From: Halichondria panicea
Taxonomy: Eukaryota; Porifera; Demospongiae; Suberitida; Halichondriidae
NCBI RefSeq assembly: GCF_963675165.1
Contig: NC_087382.1
Coordinates: 310,001 to 374,000, forward strand
Reading direction: 5' to 3'
DNA: 64,000 nt
In this document: in pieces, positions 37,301-48,105 of the stretch
Layout of the letters: each line of letters starts with the position of its first letter
How positions within the stretch are numbered: position 1 is the first letter of the stretch
Notes under the pieces: model-generated
Database searches by the model: none
Told to the model about the DNA's origin: nothing
The model's input: the letters and a program-made list of their open reading frames with translations, nothing else
Made by a program: the position numbers and the translations under genes

Positions 37301-38226
37301 GTACAGTAACTCTGAGTGATGTCACTGATCCAGACACTCTCATCAATGAACAGAGCTTCTCTCAGGCATCACCAGTAGAGCACCACCCCACAACTAGTGA
37401 TGAAGCTACTTGTACAACAGTCCCGCTCTCTACCCATGGAATACACCAACATACAACAGGTGTGTTATATGTCTATTTAAATACATGCCTTTTATTTTTA
37501 TGATATACACACAGCCTCTACTGTGATATCATCTGATGTCACTGAAGGAGATACCTCACAAGATGTCCTCACTTCATATCCACATTCCAGTCACTCAGGT
37601 ATACTTACATGATTACATGCAGTATAATTATATAAACAAGTGGTAAATTAACTTAAATAATTTTATGAGCTTTTGTTCACTGAATTTGTAGCGTTCTGTG
37701 TATATATATAGGTGTACTTTTAGAGAGCTAAAAAAGTATCTGTATAATTATGTCAAATGTTCAGTGTCGGAGTTTCTGTATCATTAACCACACCCCTTTT
37801 ATTTTCCCAGGAGCTGGTAGACCAAGGACTGTGACCATTGAAGAATTGAAGGAGTGTACAAAAGTGACCGACTCTCAACTTGACACTGAAATTAAAATGA
37901 CTGACATGATTGTTCTGGCGACTCACTTTGACAATATAGAGACCTACCCTGTACAACTGGGACTGAATCCTGCTGAACACCAAACTGTTAGATCTTTATC
38001 ATTTCAATATGATATTCAAACAGCAATGGATAAGGCCTTGAGACTGTGGATACAGCATAATCCAGGGGCTGCTACTTACAGAGCTCTGGTGGCGATTTTG
38101 TTGAGAATGGGAAAAGAAGCACTGGCGTTTGAAATTTGTCAGACAGCAACAAAGTAAGTGAAATACAACAAGTCGAGTAGTTCAATTATGTCACCTCTAT
38201 CCTTTCACAGGACTCCTCTCGTGTAG
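34379..38226 (+). pseudogene. NLR copy 2: NACHT-LRR-Death gene with a 4-bp frameshift in NACHT
   Basis: Exons by analogy with copy 1: 34379-36929, 36986-37060, 37109-37168, 37225-37459, 37515-37598, 37811-38153, 38211-38226. The first frame is open from the ATG through the P-loop and Walker B, then hits a stop at 35189-35191. At about 35174-35181 the sequence TGCGCCAGCCATTG replaces copy 1's TGCGCCATTG, a 4-bp duplication (GCCA) at about residue 266, in the region after NACHT. The winged-helix region, LRRs, linker and Death domain are open in the other frame. The Death domain is complete here (MTDMIVLATHFDNIE; LGLNPAEHQTVR; LRLWIQHNPGAATYRAL), ending KTPLV after the small last exon. If the 4-bp change is an assembly error, this is an intact NACHT-LRR-Death gene. 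Confidence 0.75.
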
Positions 38227-39099
38227 TACGTAAAAGATATCTAACTCAAATAAATAACCATGCAATTATTTTATTATCACATTACTTTTAAATCACTATA
38301 AATACATGTATCTGAACATAATTATCTATACTCACAAATTGTCTCAAGAGTTCATGGATGCCTGCTTCAATATTGGGCTGGCCAGGCCAACCATGCATTC
38401 TGACGGGTGCCGGGGGACATGCTTTTATAATAATTATTATTATTTGTATTGTTAATTGTGTTATGCAATACTGCTCATGCAGTAAGCATCATAATTATAA
38501 TTATATTATAAACCCATGATTTTGAATATCGATATATTTGAGTCATGAATAATTATTGTTATGTATCATAAATTGATTGGGCTGCACTGAGACAAATCTT
38601 ATCCCACGGATTTATATTGGAGGACTGATCGATGAAATGTGTCGTTAATTATAATAATTTTTTTTATATACCGGAAATGATTAAGTTAGCATATCTGCTT
38701 GGTCCGTTCTCTTTTGGACTCGGGAGTTGATATCAAGGTAATTGTATTATTTGCCCTTGACAATAATAATATACTTATGTCATAGTGTACAATACACTGT
38801 TCTAATTCGTATTCAACCAATTAAGAATGTGGAGGCTGCTTTCTTTGATTATATAATCATTGTTATAATCATCATTGTTATAATTATCATGAGTTCATTA
38901 TTATGCATGCATGGGGGAATGAAATGACAAGAGTCAAAAACAGCTGTAACAACAGTAAAAAACAGCTGACATGAGTAAATATAAAAAGTGATTTTTGTTC
39001 AACATGTACAGTAGGCAGGTGGTAATGTGTCAGTATGAGAAGTTCAGACAGTTCCGTTGATTCCCTAATGCTCACAAGAAATTCGATCTGCTGCCATGG
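38227..39099. other. Intergenic, AT-rich, no gene seen
   Basis: It begins with the end of tandem unit 2 and continues as AT-rich DNA with many TAATTAT runs. It lies between convergent 3' ends: the NLR on the plus strand and SNAPC1 on the minus strand. Confidence 0.5.
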
Positions 39100-40142
39100 T
39101 TACTGATGGCTCTTCAAAGACGGATATTCCTTCATAACACTGCATAGTATACATGTGTTAGGAAGTGAGTAGTGGGTAAAGATCAATAAGTTGAAAGTAT
39201 TAAAAACAAGCAAGCAAATAACCACATGTACATGTATACAATAATATTTATGTCACAGTGAGGTCTTGTCTATTGTGGTCACCCTATAGAAGTGGGCCAC
39301 CCTCTATAATACAGCCAGGTTAGTTTAATGGGCTCTATAATACATGTACGTGTGTTACTAGTAGGCCACTCCAACATTACAGCACAGCCACTGTTGGTCT
39401 GCATGCCCCCAGGGTGACCTTTATAGAGACAGGTTTTATTGTAGCATAAAAAACAAAACACTATAATCACAGTAGTTTGCATGAAGGGACACGATTATAT
39501 TAGTGGCCGGGTAAAGATCGTTAAATGTATTGACACAACACACAACCAAACCCACCTCTCTATCTTCCCTGGCAGTATACTTGGCTCCAACAGATGTGGA
39601 GGCAGAAACATGGAGAGTGACTCCTTCATACGATCATAATCTCCCAGGTTGCTAGTCGCGCAGGCCAGTCCCTCTAACACCGAGCGAGAGTCAGGCAAAC
39701 AGGCCTGATGAGCCATCACTTTATCTCCTAACGTCTTTGCCAGGAACATCTGAGCAGACAGAGGCACAGAGTGAAATGAAAGCACCGCGGGTGCTGATGC
39801 CTCGGTGGAGGAGTTAAAGCTACATTAAAGCTACCAATAATTATAGCTTTAATTTTAGACACACAATATTATCATGATGAACATTAACTTTATGCAATAA
39901 TTAATTTCATAGGGAAACTCAAAGTACAGCTACCAATTATAGCTATAACGTTCTAGTGCAGAGCTAATTACTACATGTAAGTAGAGTAGCACTCTTCTGA
40001 AAAGGCTACAATTGCATTCCAAGTAAGCAAAACTAGCCGTAACTCGATAACGAAGCATTATTTTGCAAATCCACGAATCATGACTAGAAGCCTATAGAAA
40101 CTCTCAATTGCACTTCATTGATCTTTGAGCAGCTGTAGCAGT

Positions 40143-40216
<74 letters not shown>

Positions 40217-40242
40217 CACACACACACACACACGCACACGCA

Positions 40243-40316
<74 letters not shown>

Positions 40317-43300
40317 ACCGTACACCTCGCTTGCGCATGCGCACCGAGGCATAATAACATGATTAAATAATTATACTGCTAACACATAACAACTGTATAA
40401 TTATAGCAGTCGACCACCCTATGGGGGCAGACCAACGTTAACAATGGCTGTAATAAAGAGGTGGCCTGCTAACACAGGTACAAACACTTGCTATGGAGAT
40501 TTTGGAGCTTAGCAACCAGGTTGCATTATCAAGGGTGTATACAAGAGAGGGCTTGCAAGTGACTATCCAGTACACGTAGCAAGCAGAATTCGAAGCGCAG
40601 GGACAGATGACTTTGAATGTCCATGAAGTGCCAAAAATAGACATTTCTCTTTTTAGCACTTATCATTCATCTGCCCACGCTTGTGTTTCGCTGTGGCATG
40701 CCCTCTCTTCTTTTATNNNNNNNNNNNNNNNNNNNNNNNNNNNNNNNNNNNNNNNNNNNNNNNNNNNNNNNNNNNNNNNNNNNNNNNNNNNNNNNNNNNN
40801 NNNNNNNNNNNNNNNNNNNNNNNNNNNNNNNNNNNNNNNNNNNNNNNNNNNNNNNNNNNNNNNNNNNNNNNNNNNNNNNNNNNNNNNNNNNNNNNNNNNN
40901 NNNNNNNNNNNNNNNNCAACCAAGAGAGCCAGCTACACATGTACACAAACAATGTCAAACTCTACTTATGTATGAAGATTTTCTCAGCTTTGAACTATAG
41001 CCAAACTACATAATGATATTCATATTGTGTTGGGAAATGTTCGCTATTAAATTTAGCTTTAGGACCCTCAGCAGAAATGTTCGTGGGTTTTCTAATATTC
41101 ATGTTTCAATGCCAGGAAACACTTTGCATGTACTGGTGCGTGGGAGTTTGTCCCATTTTTAATTTTAGCGTTAACTGCTCTGCCCTCGAAAAATGCGAAA
41201 TTTTGCACCTCACGAAAATTTCCCGCTATACAGTATTCTTTAGCTGTTACCCTATGTTTTGCGGGCATCAAACTTCTGCAAAATGTGCGAGTGTTCATGG
41301 CTTTGCAAACATAAGATTGCAAAGACTCACAATCCTTAACTTCATTTGTAAGCGTCACTTTTTCTCTAATTTGGTGCGAATTAACTGTTTTCCATTCATT
41401 ACTACATCCTAAAATGGAGAATGGACACAAGCAACAGGAGACACTCCTTGCACCCTAACCCTATTAACCCTATAAACCCTAACCCTACACTGGGTTACAG
41501 TACATGTACTGGTAGACAGGTGCACATGTGTTATAGTGACAAATGCTATACAATAGGTCAACACCACATAAAGCATATTATTGAACCCTCTAGACTGCAT
41601 GTACTGGTAAACTGTAATTGGGCGCTAAACAGGCCATGAAGTTTTGTCTGACCACATCAAAGAGGCCTAACATAACATCTACACCATCTACGCAATACTA
41701 CAGGATGTATGGGTACACACTTCAAAGAAACCACAGCATGTTAGATCACACACAGTGCATGCATAATTGTGGGTACATGACATAATGGTGGCACTCACTC
41801 AGCTGCACCTTCCCAGTAATCATATGTACCTGACAAGATGAGTAGCAGATAAGAAAGGCTGTGTCGTTTCTGAGCGTCATCAACATGTAACTAGCTTGAG
41901 GCATCTACAATGTACATGTACATGTGTATGTACAGGGGAACAAAGAAAACACTGAATTATTATGACTGTACATGTATAGCTTTAAAGGGTGGAATTTAAC
42001 CTAATACGTGTAATTCCAAAAAGAAGTACATGTACATTGTTTAGCCTAAATGTAGCTATCAAAGGCAGTTTGATGGTTAAGTATACGGTACTAGTACTGT
42101 AAAGAGGTGCAACTAAGACGACCTATCACCTTTCTCTCCTTGAAGTCAGTGTACATCTTATCCACCGTATTCCATTTATCCAGTGTCACTCGTATCTGCT
42201 TGTGTGTGTGGGGGGGGGGGGGGGTATATGAGCTGGTGTATTCGCTATTAATCTAGTATTGAGACCACTCAGTTCTGTCCCTACAATGCTCACACTATTG
42301 ACCTCCCTAAAGAGACCACTCAGTACTGTCCCTACAATGCTCACACTTCTGACCTCCCTAGAGAGACCACCTCTCTATTGAGACCACCCAGTTCTGTCCC
42401 TACAATGCTCACACTATTGACCTCCCTAAAGAGACCACTCAGTACTGTCCCTACAATGCTCACACTTCTGACCTCCCTAGAGAGACCACCTCTCTATTGA
42501 GACCACTCAGTACTGCCCCTACAATGCTCACACTTCTGACCTCCCTAGAGAGACCACCTCTCATTATATTGGAAGCTAATGTAACCAAGGGGAACCTCCA
42601 ACAAAAGAAAGTACAGTTATATGTAATACAGTTATGTCATTCTCAGAACACAGTGATTTCCTGGTTTCCTAGACAGTGGCTACCAGCCAGCAGTACATTA
42701 CCTTAATCTGAGTTCAAAGACACTGATAATTTGCAGTACAATACCTGTCATGACAGCCCCAGCCAAATGCTACAGCATTCAAAATCTAAACTTGGCTATA
42801 ACATAATTATGAAATATATACCCAAAGAAAATTGACTACAATAATTAAATTCAGACATAGGCATTTTTTTTATTATATAGCGGTCACCCTAGGGCAATGG
42901 CTACAATAGAGAGGTGGTCTGGTCCAAACACGTGTGACCTGGCTGTATTATCCATGTAGGTGTTGCAAGGCTGCATGGTCTCACAACTGAGAATGCACCT
43001 GCTGAAGGGGATTATACTCTAGTACAAATACATTGGCCTCATCCGTTACTATGTACGTCAAAAATGAAACATGTAGTTGCTATGCTATTATATTATAATA
43101 TAGCAGTTGCTATGCTATATAGAAGTGATTCTAAATATGCATGATATACAATGAAGCCTGTCTTGTGTTGAGGTCACGCTAATAAGTGGGTCTAATGGGC
43201 CCTAAATCTCTATTCAGCCAGGCAACCTCTCCATTACAGCCCCAATGCCATTACAGCCTCACTGTTGGTCTGCTCGAGGGTGGCTACTACAGACATGTAC

Positions 43301-44931
43301 CCATCCCCACTTCAATCACACTTCCATTAGCAACACATCTATAGAGCCTATAGCTTGGGGTTACATATTATCGCTAAGTGACCACCACAATCAAAGCCAC
43401 AGGCACTCTGGCAATTGGCTATAGGACAATGGCTTAGGCTGACACACCCCACCAGTGATACTGGGATGTAACTAGCCCACTCTTGGGAAGTGGGAGAAGA
43501 AAAGTATACCAGAGAGAGTTTCAACTCTATGACTGTGGTTAGGAGAGGGTGCACAGGTGACCGCCTTTACAGTGAATCTTGTGTATTGTAGTGGTGGCCC
43601 TGGGGCAGACTAACAGTGGTTGTAACAAAGAGGTGGTCTGCTAACACATGTACATGTATGGAGAGACTTTGGGGCCTGGCTGAGGGTGACTACCTTGCTA
43701 GGTGAACTGTTAACAAGCCTGGGAAGCTATTTGGTATACATGTACAGTACCTAGCAACTATTTAAAGCAAATATCTGATAATTAAGAAATCCACGAAGTG
43801 CAAATTTTCCATGGCAACTAGACAAACATGTACATGTACATGTACATGTACGCATTATTATGGTTTAATTTAAACCGGTAATAGAATATAGAACTAGGGA
43901 AGTACAGGATAAGCTACACAACACAGGGTATACCTTAAACAAAAGATACTGCCACTCACATCCTGGGAACTCAACACCATCACAACAACACACCCTGATC
44001 ATCACTTATCAACAACTTAGGGTTATAACAAAGGTGCATCTTATCACTCACTGCCTTCAAGGCAGAGGTTTTGAAACTAAGTTTACTCATGCATTTAAGT
44101 TAAATTTAACTTGTAATGATGAAAGTGATATACAAGTCAAAACAAGTATGTCATCATTAACGTGTAGATCTGTGTAATTAGCATGGAGACTAGTAACTGT
44201 GTTATGATTACATGAACATCTCACCCGAACTTTGACCTCCAGTGGTTGTGTATAGTATATAGCGTAACAGAGATACAGTCCGGCCAGTTTAGAGTTGCCT
44301 GGGCCGTCCCCTTTGGTCATGTGACTCACGCCCACTTGTAGCAGCTTGTGGATGACCTCGATTAGTGTGAGGTTGGAGCTAGTCAGAACCTTGTCACCGC
44401 ACAGCTCTGGAATACTGCACGAAAGCAAGCACACACAACATGACACAATAGCTACTAAATATCTTGGGGCAGGTGCATTCATAATTCAGGAATGAAACTC
44501 TTCTACTATTATTTTAATAATAATAATTTTTTATACTTACTCTAAGTTATCTAAACGAAGCACCACATTCATTTTTGTATCCATATGGTCACCGTCTATA
44601 ATGCCATGTTTAATGGGCCCCAAAATCTCCATAGCATGTGTTGGAAGGTAAAGGGACCTGGCCAGGTGGTGCTGTAATTAGAACGATGGTAGCTAGCTGT
44701 GGTAGCAGGCCACCTCTTTATTACATACTAGTGAGATATCGAAGTTCATATTCAAGAAACGGGTTCGTATTAAAATATCGTATCTGTCATAGCGGTGTAT
44801 AGGTACCAGTAGAAACGAGCGAACTTCATTTCATTCCACGCTTCAACAAAATCAGCATACTGCTGAGAATTCCTCTCCAAGAACTTGGAAATAAATAACT
44901 CAGCATCTTCAGAAACAGTGTCACCAGACAT
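39100..44931 (-). CDS. SNAPC1: snRNA-activating protein complex subunit 1 (SNAPC1/SNAP43-like)
   Basis: Minus-strand exons: 44931-44807, 44414-44225, 42195-42130, 41829-41809, 39800-39556, 39139-39100; about 228 residues. The N-terminus (DFVEAWNEMKFARFY) matches the SNAPC1 signature around DFTELWRNMKF. Exon 2 has SKLAGLYLCYAIYYTQPLEV, matching the GALYLLYGLYNTQ block, and exon 3 has IRVTLDKWNTV, matching KIRVALKDWDEV. SNAPC1 is part of SNAPc, which binds the proximal sequence element and drives snRNA transcription by RNA polymerases II and III in the nucleus. The first three exons are firm. The 21-nt exon and the last exon rest on splice phase and length only. The protein is shorter than vertebrate SNAPC1 and lacks the long charged C-terminal tail. 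A 200-N gap lies in the intron between exons 4 and 5. Confidence 0.75.
39256..39443 (-). repeat. 'GTGGTCACC' TIR repeat, full length
   Basis: It begins CAGTGAGGTCTTGTCTATTG and ends AGAGACAGGTTTTATTGTAG, with the family core in reverse orientation between them. Confidence 0.65.
40143..40311. repeat. (CA)n microsatellite in a SNAPC1 intron
   Basis: About 170 bases of CA with a few CG and AACAC interruptions. It creates long spurious Cys-Val or His-Thr open frames on both strands. Confidence 0.95.
40405..40540 (+). repeat. 'GTGGTCACC' TIR repeat copy
   Basis: The core AACAATGGCTGTAATAAAGA then GGTGGCCTGCTAACACAGGT is clear. The left terminus is altered (GTCGACCACCCTATGGGGGC) and the right TIR is eroded. 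Confidence 0.55.
40717..40916. other. Assembly gap (200 N)
   Basis: A run of exactly 200 N lies in a SNAPC1 intron, just beyond the tandem duplication. Its true length is unknown. Confidence 1.
41451..41491. repeat. Interstitial telomere-like CCCTAA-type stretch
   Basis: It reads CACCCTAACCCTATTAACCC followed by TATAAACCCTAACCCTACAC. This is a short degenerate array of the metazoan telomere hexamer inside a SNAPC1 intron. Confidence 0.55.
42212..42226. repeat. Poly-G run
   Basis: A short homopolymer next to a GT-rich stretch, just upstream (minus-strand sense) of the SNAPC1 exon 3 acceptor. Confidence 0.85.
42258..42563. repeat. Minisatellite of CACTCAGTACTGTCCCTACA units
   Basis: About six imperfect units of roughly 50 bp contain CCACTCAG(T/A)(A/T)CTGTCCC, CTACAATGCTCACAC and GACCTCCCTA(A/G)AGAGACC. 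Some units are separated by an ACCTCTCTATTGAGACC spacer. A single-copy relative occurs in the PDZ-macro gene intron near 20480-20590 and in its duplicate near 30380-30490. Confidence 0.85.
42875..42962 (+). repeat. 'GTGGTCACC' TIR repeat, internally deleted
   Basis: AGCGGTCACCCTAGGGCAAT is followed by AGAGGTGGTCTGGTCCAAAC and GACCTGGCTGTATTATC. The middle of the core is missing. Confidence 0.5.
43151..43300 (-). repeat. 'GTGGTCACC' TIR repeat, reverse orientation
   Basis: It starts GAAGCCTGTCTTGTGTTGAG and ends GGTGGCTACTACAGACATGT, with ATTACAGCCTCACTGTTGGT between. Confidence 0.5.
43569..43700 (+). repeat. 'GTGGTCACC' TIR repeat copy
   Basis: ACAGTGAATCTTGTGTATTG is followed by GGTGGCCCTGGGGCAGAC, and AAAGAGGTGGTCTGCTAACA is present. 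The right end is eroded. Confidence 0.5.
44578..44727 (-). repeat. 'GTGGTCACC' TIR repeat in SNAPC1 intron 1
   Basis: It contains ATGGTCACCGTCTATAATGC, TTAATGGGCCCCAAAATCTC and GTAGCAGGCCACCTCTTTAT in reverse orientation. Confidence 0.5.
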
Positions 44932-47900
44932 CGACTGCACAAGTCCTCAGCTCCAACTCGAACTCCTTCCAATTTGATCCTCTAGCTCTTTCATGAATCC
45001 TCACATGTATAGGCGATTATTCGAGACCGTGGAGCAACTAATTGGATGTGGTAGTGCATATGCAATGCAATCAAAGTTGCAATCATTGATAGTTGTGAGA
45101 TACCTTAGCCGAGCTGCTCTCTTACTTGACCAAGTTAGAGGACTAGTGAACTATACGAAGGGCGGGCATTATACTAAAGTGGTGAGTTAGCACTGTACAT
45201 TATATAGTAACGTGGCCATGTACGAGTACAAGCTTGTGAGGCGAGGTATCTCGCAGATCTAATTTGATGCTGTTATAGCTAGCTAGCTTTGGAGTGATTA
45301 CAGTCTGTTGGCAATCACTATCTGTTTCTAGAGCTCCACCATGAGTATATATAGTGTATGTAGTTAGAGGCAAGTTTTGTAACAGTCTGTAAAATGTTTA
45401 CTATGTACGTACGCACACTCACGATCACTTCACTAGACTCTACACAATCTATCGCTATCCAATGAAGGTTTTAATACTACTGTTTTGAACGTCAGCTACA
45501 TTTAGTATAAACTAAAATGGTAGGTGCAATGTCATGTTTCAGTGACACCATAGAGAGACGTGATAATATAAGGATAGACCATAGAGAATGTAACATTATT
45601 AGGGTGTAAAGTAGTCGTCACTAACACCTGGCCTTAACGACGTGGACTAACATAAGACAAGATATCTAACGCATTGCCATGATAACACAAATCTTAGCAG
45701 CTGGTTTTAGCATGTAGCTTATCAAAATTACAATCAGTTTTTGGTTCACCAGATTGTAGAGGAACTTGTCTATAGTGGTCACCCTGTGGGGAGACCAACC
45801 AACAGTGGCTGTAATAAAGAGGTGGCCTGCTAACACATGTCCTAACACATACTATAGAGACTTTGGGGCCCTTTATCCTGGCTGTATTATAGAGGGTGGC
45901 CTGCTACAGGGTGACCACAATAGACAGTTTATGACTGACCGCTTTGGCTGTTGTTACACTTCAACGCCATTCCTTTCTTGACCTAGTATCCATTTGCTTT
46001 ACAGTAGTTTCGTATTTATAAATTCAAAGCTTTGTGTGATATCTTATTTGGTTTGTTGTGCTTGCTTTCAATAGCTACAATCATTGACCTTCGTTGTGTT
46101 GAATACCAAAGAAATGCGTAGTAAATTTGATACTCTACTTATCTTGTTAACTACCTGCTGTTTGGATTATAGGTTGCTTTTTCGTTTGTACGTTAATAAT
46201 TATGTACAAATTCCATTGGAGAAAGGTAACCCACGTAATTTTTCTGTAGAGTACATGTTGGTCAGTACATGTACATGTACATGCATGTATCCTTTGAAGC
46301 ATTCAATAGCTATGTAGGGAGTGGTAGAGAAAAACGATTAATTGGAGTTTAAATGCCAACAATTTCAACAATGGTTTATTTTTATACCTACTTTCTTTGA
46401 CCGATAATATTATTCATGGCTCAGAACATCAAAGGTTTTCTAATCACATTCATGATTCCACTGTATAAAGCTCAAAGCACAGTCAGGTGTGTTTGTGCAT
46501 GTACTGTGAAATAAGGCTGTTCTACAGGACGTGTGATGTCATTGTGTGCGTGTGTGTGTGTGTGTGTATGTGCTAGATTGCAATGTACAGCAAAACCAAC
46601 ATTTTTTAATTGATTGATTGAAGCTTTTCAGAACTACGTAGTCTGTGATAAGGTTGCTATAGCTGCCACTGCTGCAAGAACACTGCAAAGTACAGCACCC
46701 ATTATCCTAGTTCTCATTGAAGCACGTTAATTAGGTTAGCATCGTATTACTAGAATATTTTACTGGTGAAAAACCTTTTACGAATGAGCAGAAAATGTGA
46801 CCCTTTGCGATCTAACTATTGTGTTCTGGCAAGGATAGTGTGTCATTACCAGTACCAGTTTAGATTATGCGATTCTATTTTTGCAAAGTGATAAAACTCG
46901 CGGAGTATGCATAATTATGTTGATGCTGCAGAACATTCTAATTAGGTTGTGGTGTGAGTGGTCAGGAAGATATTTGAGTAACCTCAAAAACCTGCTCTTC
47001 AAAACCATGAATCTTTAGCAATTCATCCTACCCTCCACATTAAACATATTATTATATCAGGGCTGTTGGTTCAATTTCCCCTACCAAGTGTAATTTTATG
47101 TCTTGTTTATCCGTGAATCATTAGTGGAGACTGCATGCTGTGTGTACTAAGGTGTGCATACTTCACTTCCATTATAAAGCACTGAAATTCTGTTTATTAT
47201 TGGCAATAGGATATCCTTTTTGTAAGGTTCTAATTATATTTTCCTGTTAACTGCTAGTCTGACAGCCTGAAGCTGTGCCTCAAGCCGTGTATGTAGTTGT
47301 CGAATTACAATTATTGTATCGTTGTCACAGTTAACAATGGGTGGGAAACTTTGCACTTGATCTATGTTGGTATTTTGCAACACCTATGCCTTGATAAATA
47401 TATCTCCAATGTTAGAACGTTCTTCAAGGGAAATGGGTGTTTCATCATCATTGAAATAGTCGTAGTTGCCCAGAGCTGAAGTGCCACCTGCGTGCCGGCC
47501 AACATGACATTACTGCAACAGTGTATGTACACATAAATTATCTTCTAAGCATTTCAGTCAATTATATAATTATTATAAGTACAAATTGGCTTTCAAAGCA
47601 ACCATGTTACTGCATTGTTTTGCGAACATCAAACATGATAATGCAAACTTTGTGAGTGCCTTCGCAAAAATAAGACCTCAAAGACTTATAATATAACTAT
47701 CTGTACTTGTACATTATGACATATACCACAATCCTTATGCCATACTTATTGCGAAAGTTATTGATACCACAAAATGTCAACAATTTCCGCTGATTTGGCT
47801 CATTCTCAAAGGTTTTTGACTAGCAAAACATTGTTACACTGTAGTAATACGATACGTCTTATTCACTGATTCATGTAACACCTTGGTCTTGCAAGCACAC

Positions 47901-48105
47901 TGTATCCAACCTACTGTTCTTATGTATCCAACCTACTGTTCCTATGTATCCAACCTACTGCTCTAACCTACTGTTCTTATGTAACACAGCTGTAGCTACA
48001 TGACCAAATGTCACTCCCTTGTACCCCACTCTATTAGGTCACTGTGAGCAGTTGGCATCGTTCTATTGCCTAACACATTCCACGACAAATTGGCCACCAT
48101 CGAAT
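44932..48105. other. 3.2-kb intergenic region between SNAPC1 and Frizzled
   Basis: SNAPC1 and Frizzled are divergent here, so this region includes both promoters. At 44993-45190 there is a 65-codon open frame with an ATG and a following GTGAGT donor about 60 bp from the SNAPC1 start. It has no recognisable similarity, and I rate it as possible but unproven. The rest contains a TIR repeat at 45766-45931, a palindromic ACATGTACATGTACATG run near 46268, and a 22-bp tandem repeat at 47905-47980 (TATCCAACCTACTGTTCTTA unit). Confidence 0.5.
45766..45931 (+). repeat. Best-preserved 'GTGGTCACC' TIR repeat
   Basis: The left end TTGTCTATAGTGGTCACCCT and the right end AGGGTGACCACAATAGACAG are near-perfect inverted repeats. 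The core reads ACAGTGGCTGTAATAAAGAG, GTGGCCTGCTAACACATGTC, then ATCCTGGCTGTATTATAGAG. Confidence 0.75.

Larger units (their letters stand above)
29246..38340 (+). repeat. Tandem duplication unit 2
   Basis: This is the second copy of unit 1. Relative to unit 1 it lacks about 530 bp of one macro intron and the 466-bp MITE, and it gains the 704-bp element at 32966-33669. The NLR 3' half (36060-38020) is almost identical to unit 1 even in introns, while the NLR region at about 35580-36060 differs more. Confidence 0.85.

Noticed and set aside
40084-40370. Open frames over the second CA repeat
   Set aside because: Pure dinucleotide repeat in a SNAPC1 intron, with no codon or homology support.
40607-41013. 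Open frames across the N run
   Set aside because: Frames through unknown bases are artefacts of the gap.
44993-45190. 65-codon frame head-to-head with SNAPC1
   Set aside because: It has an ATG and a good donor but no similarity and no second exon I can pair; recorded only as a possibility in the intergenic entry.
46000-48000. Small open frames upstream of Frizzled
   Set aside because: Short, AT-rich, no splice pairing or recognisable motif.
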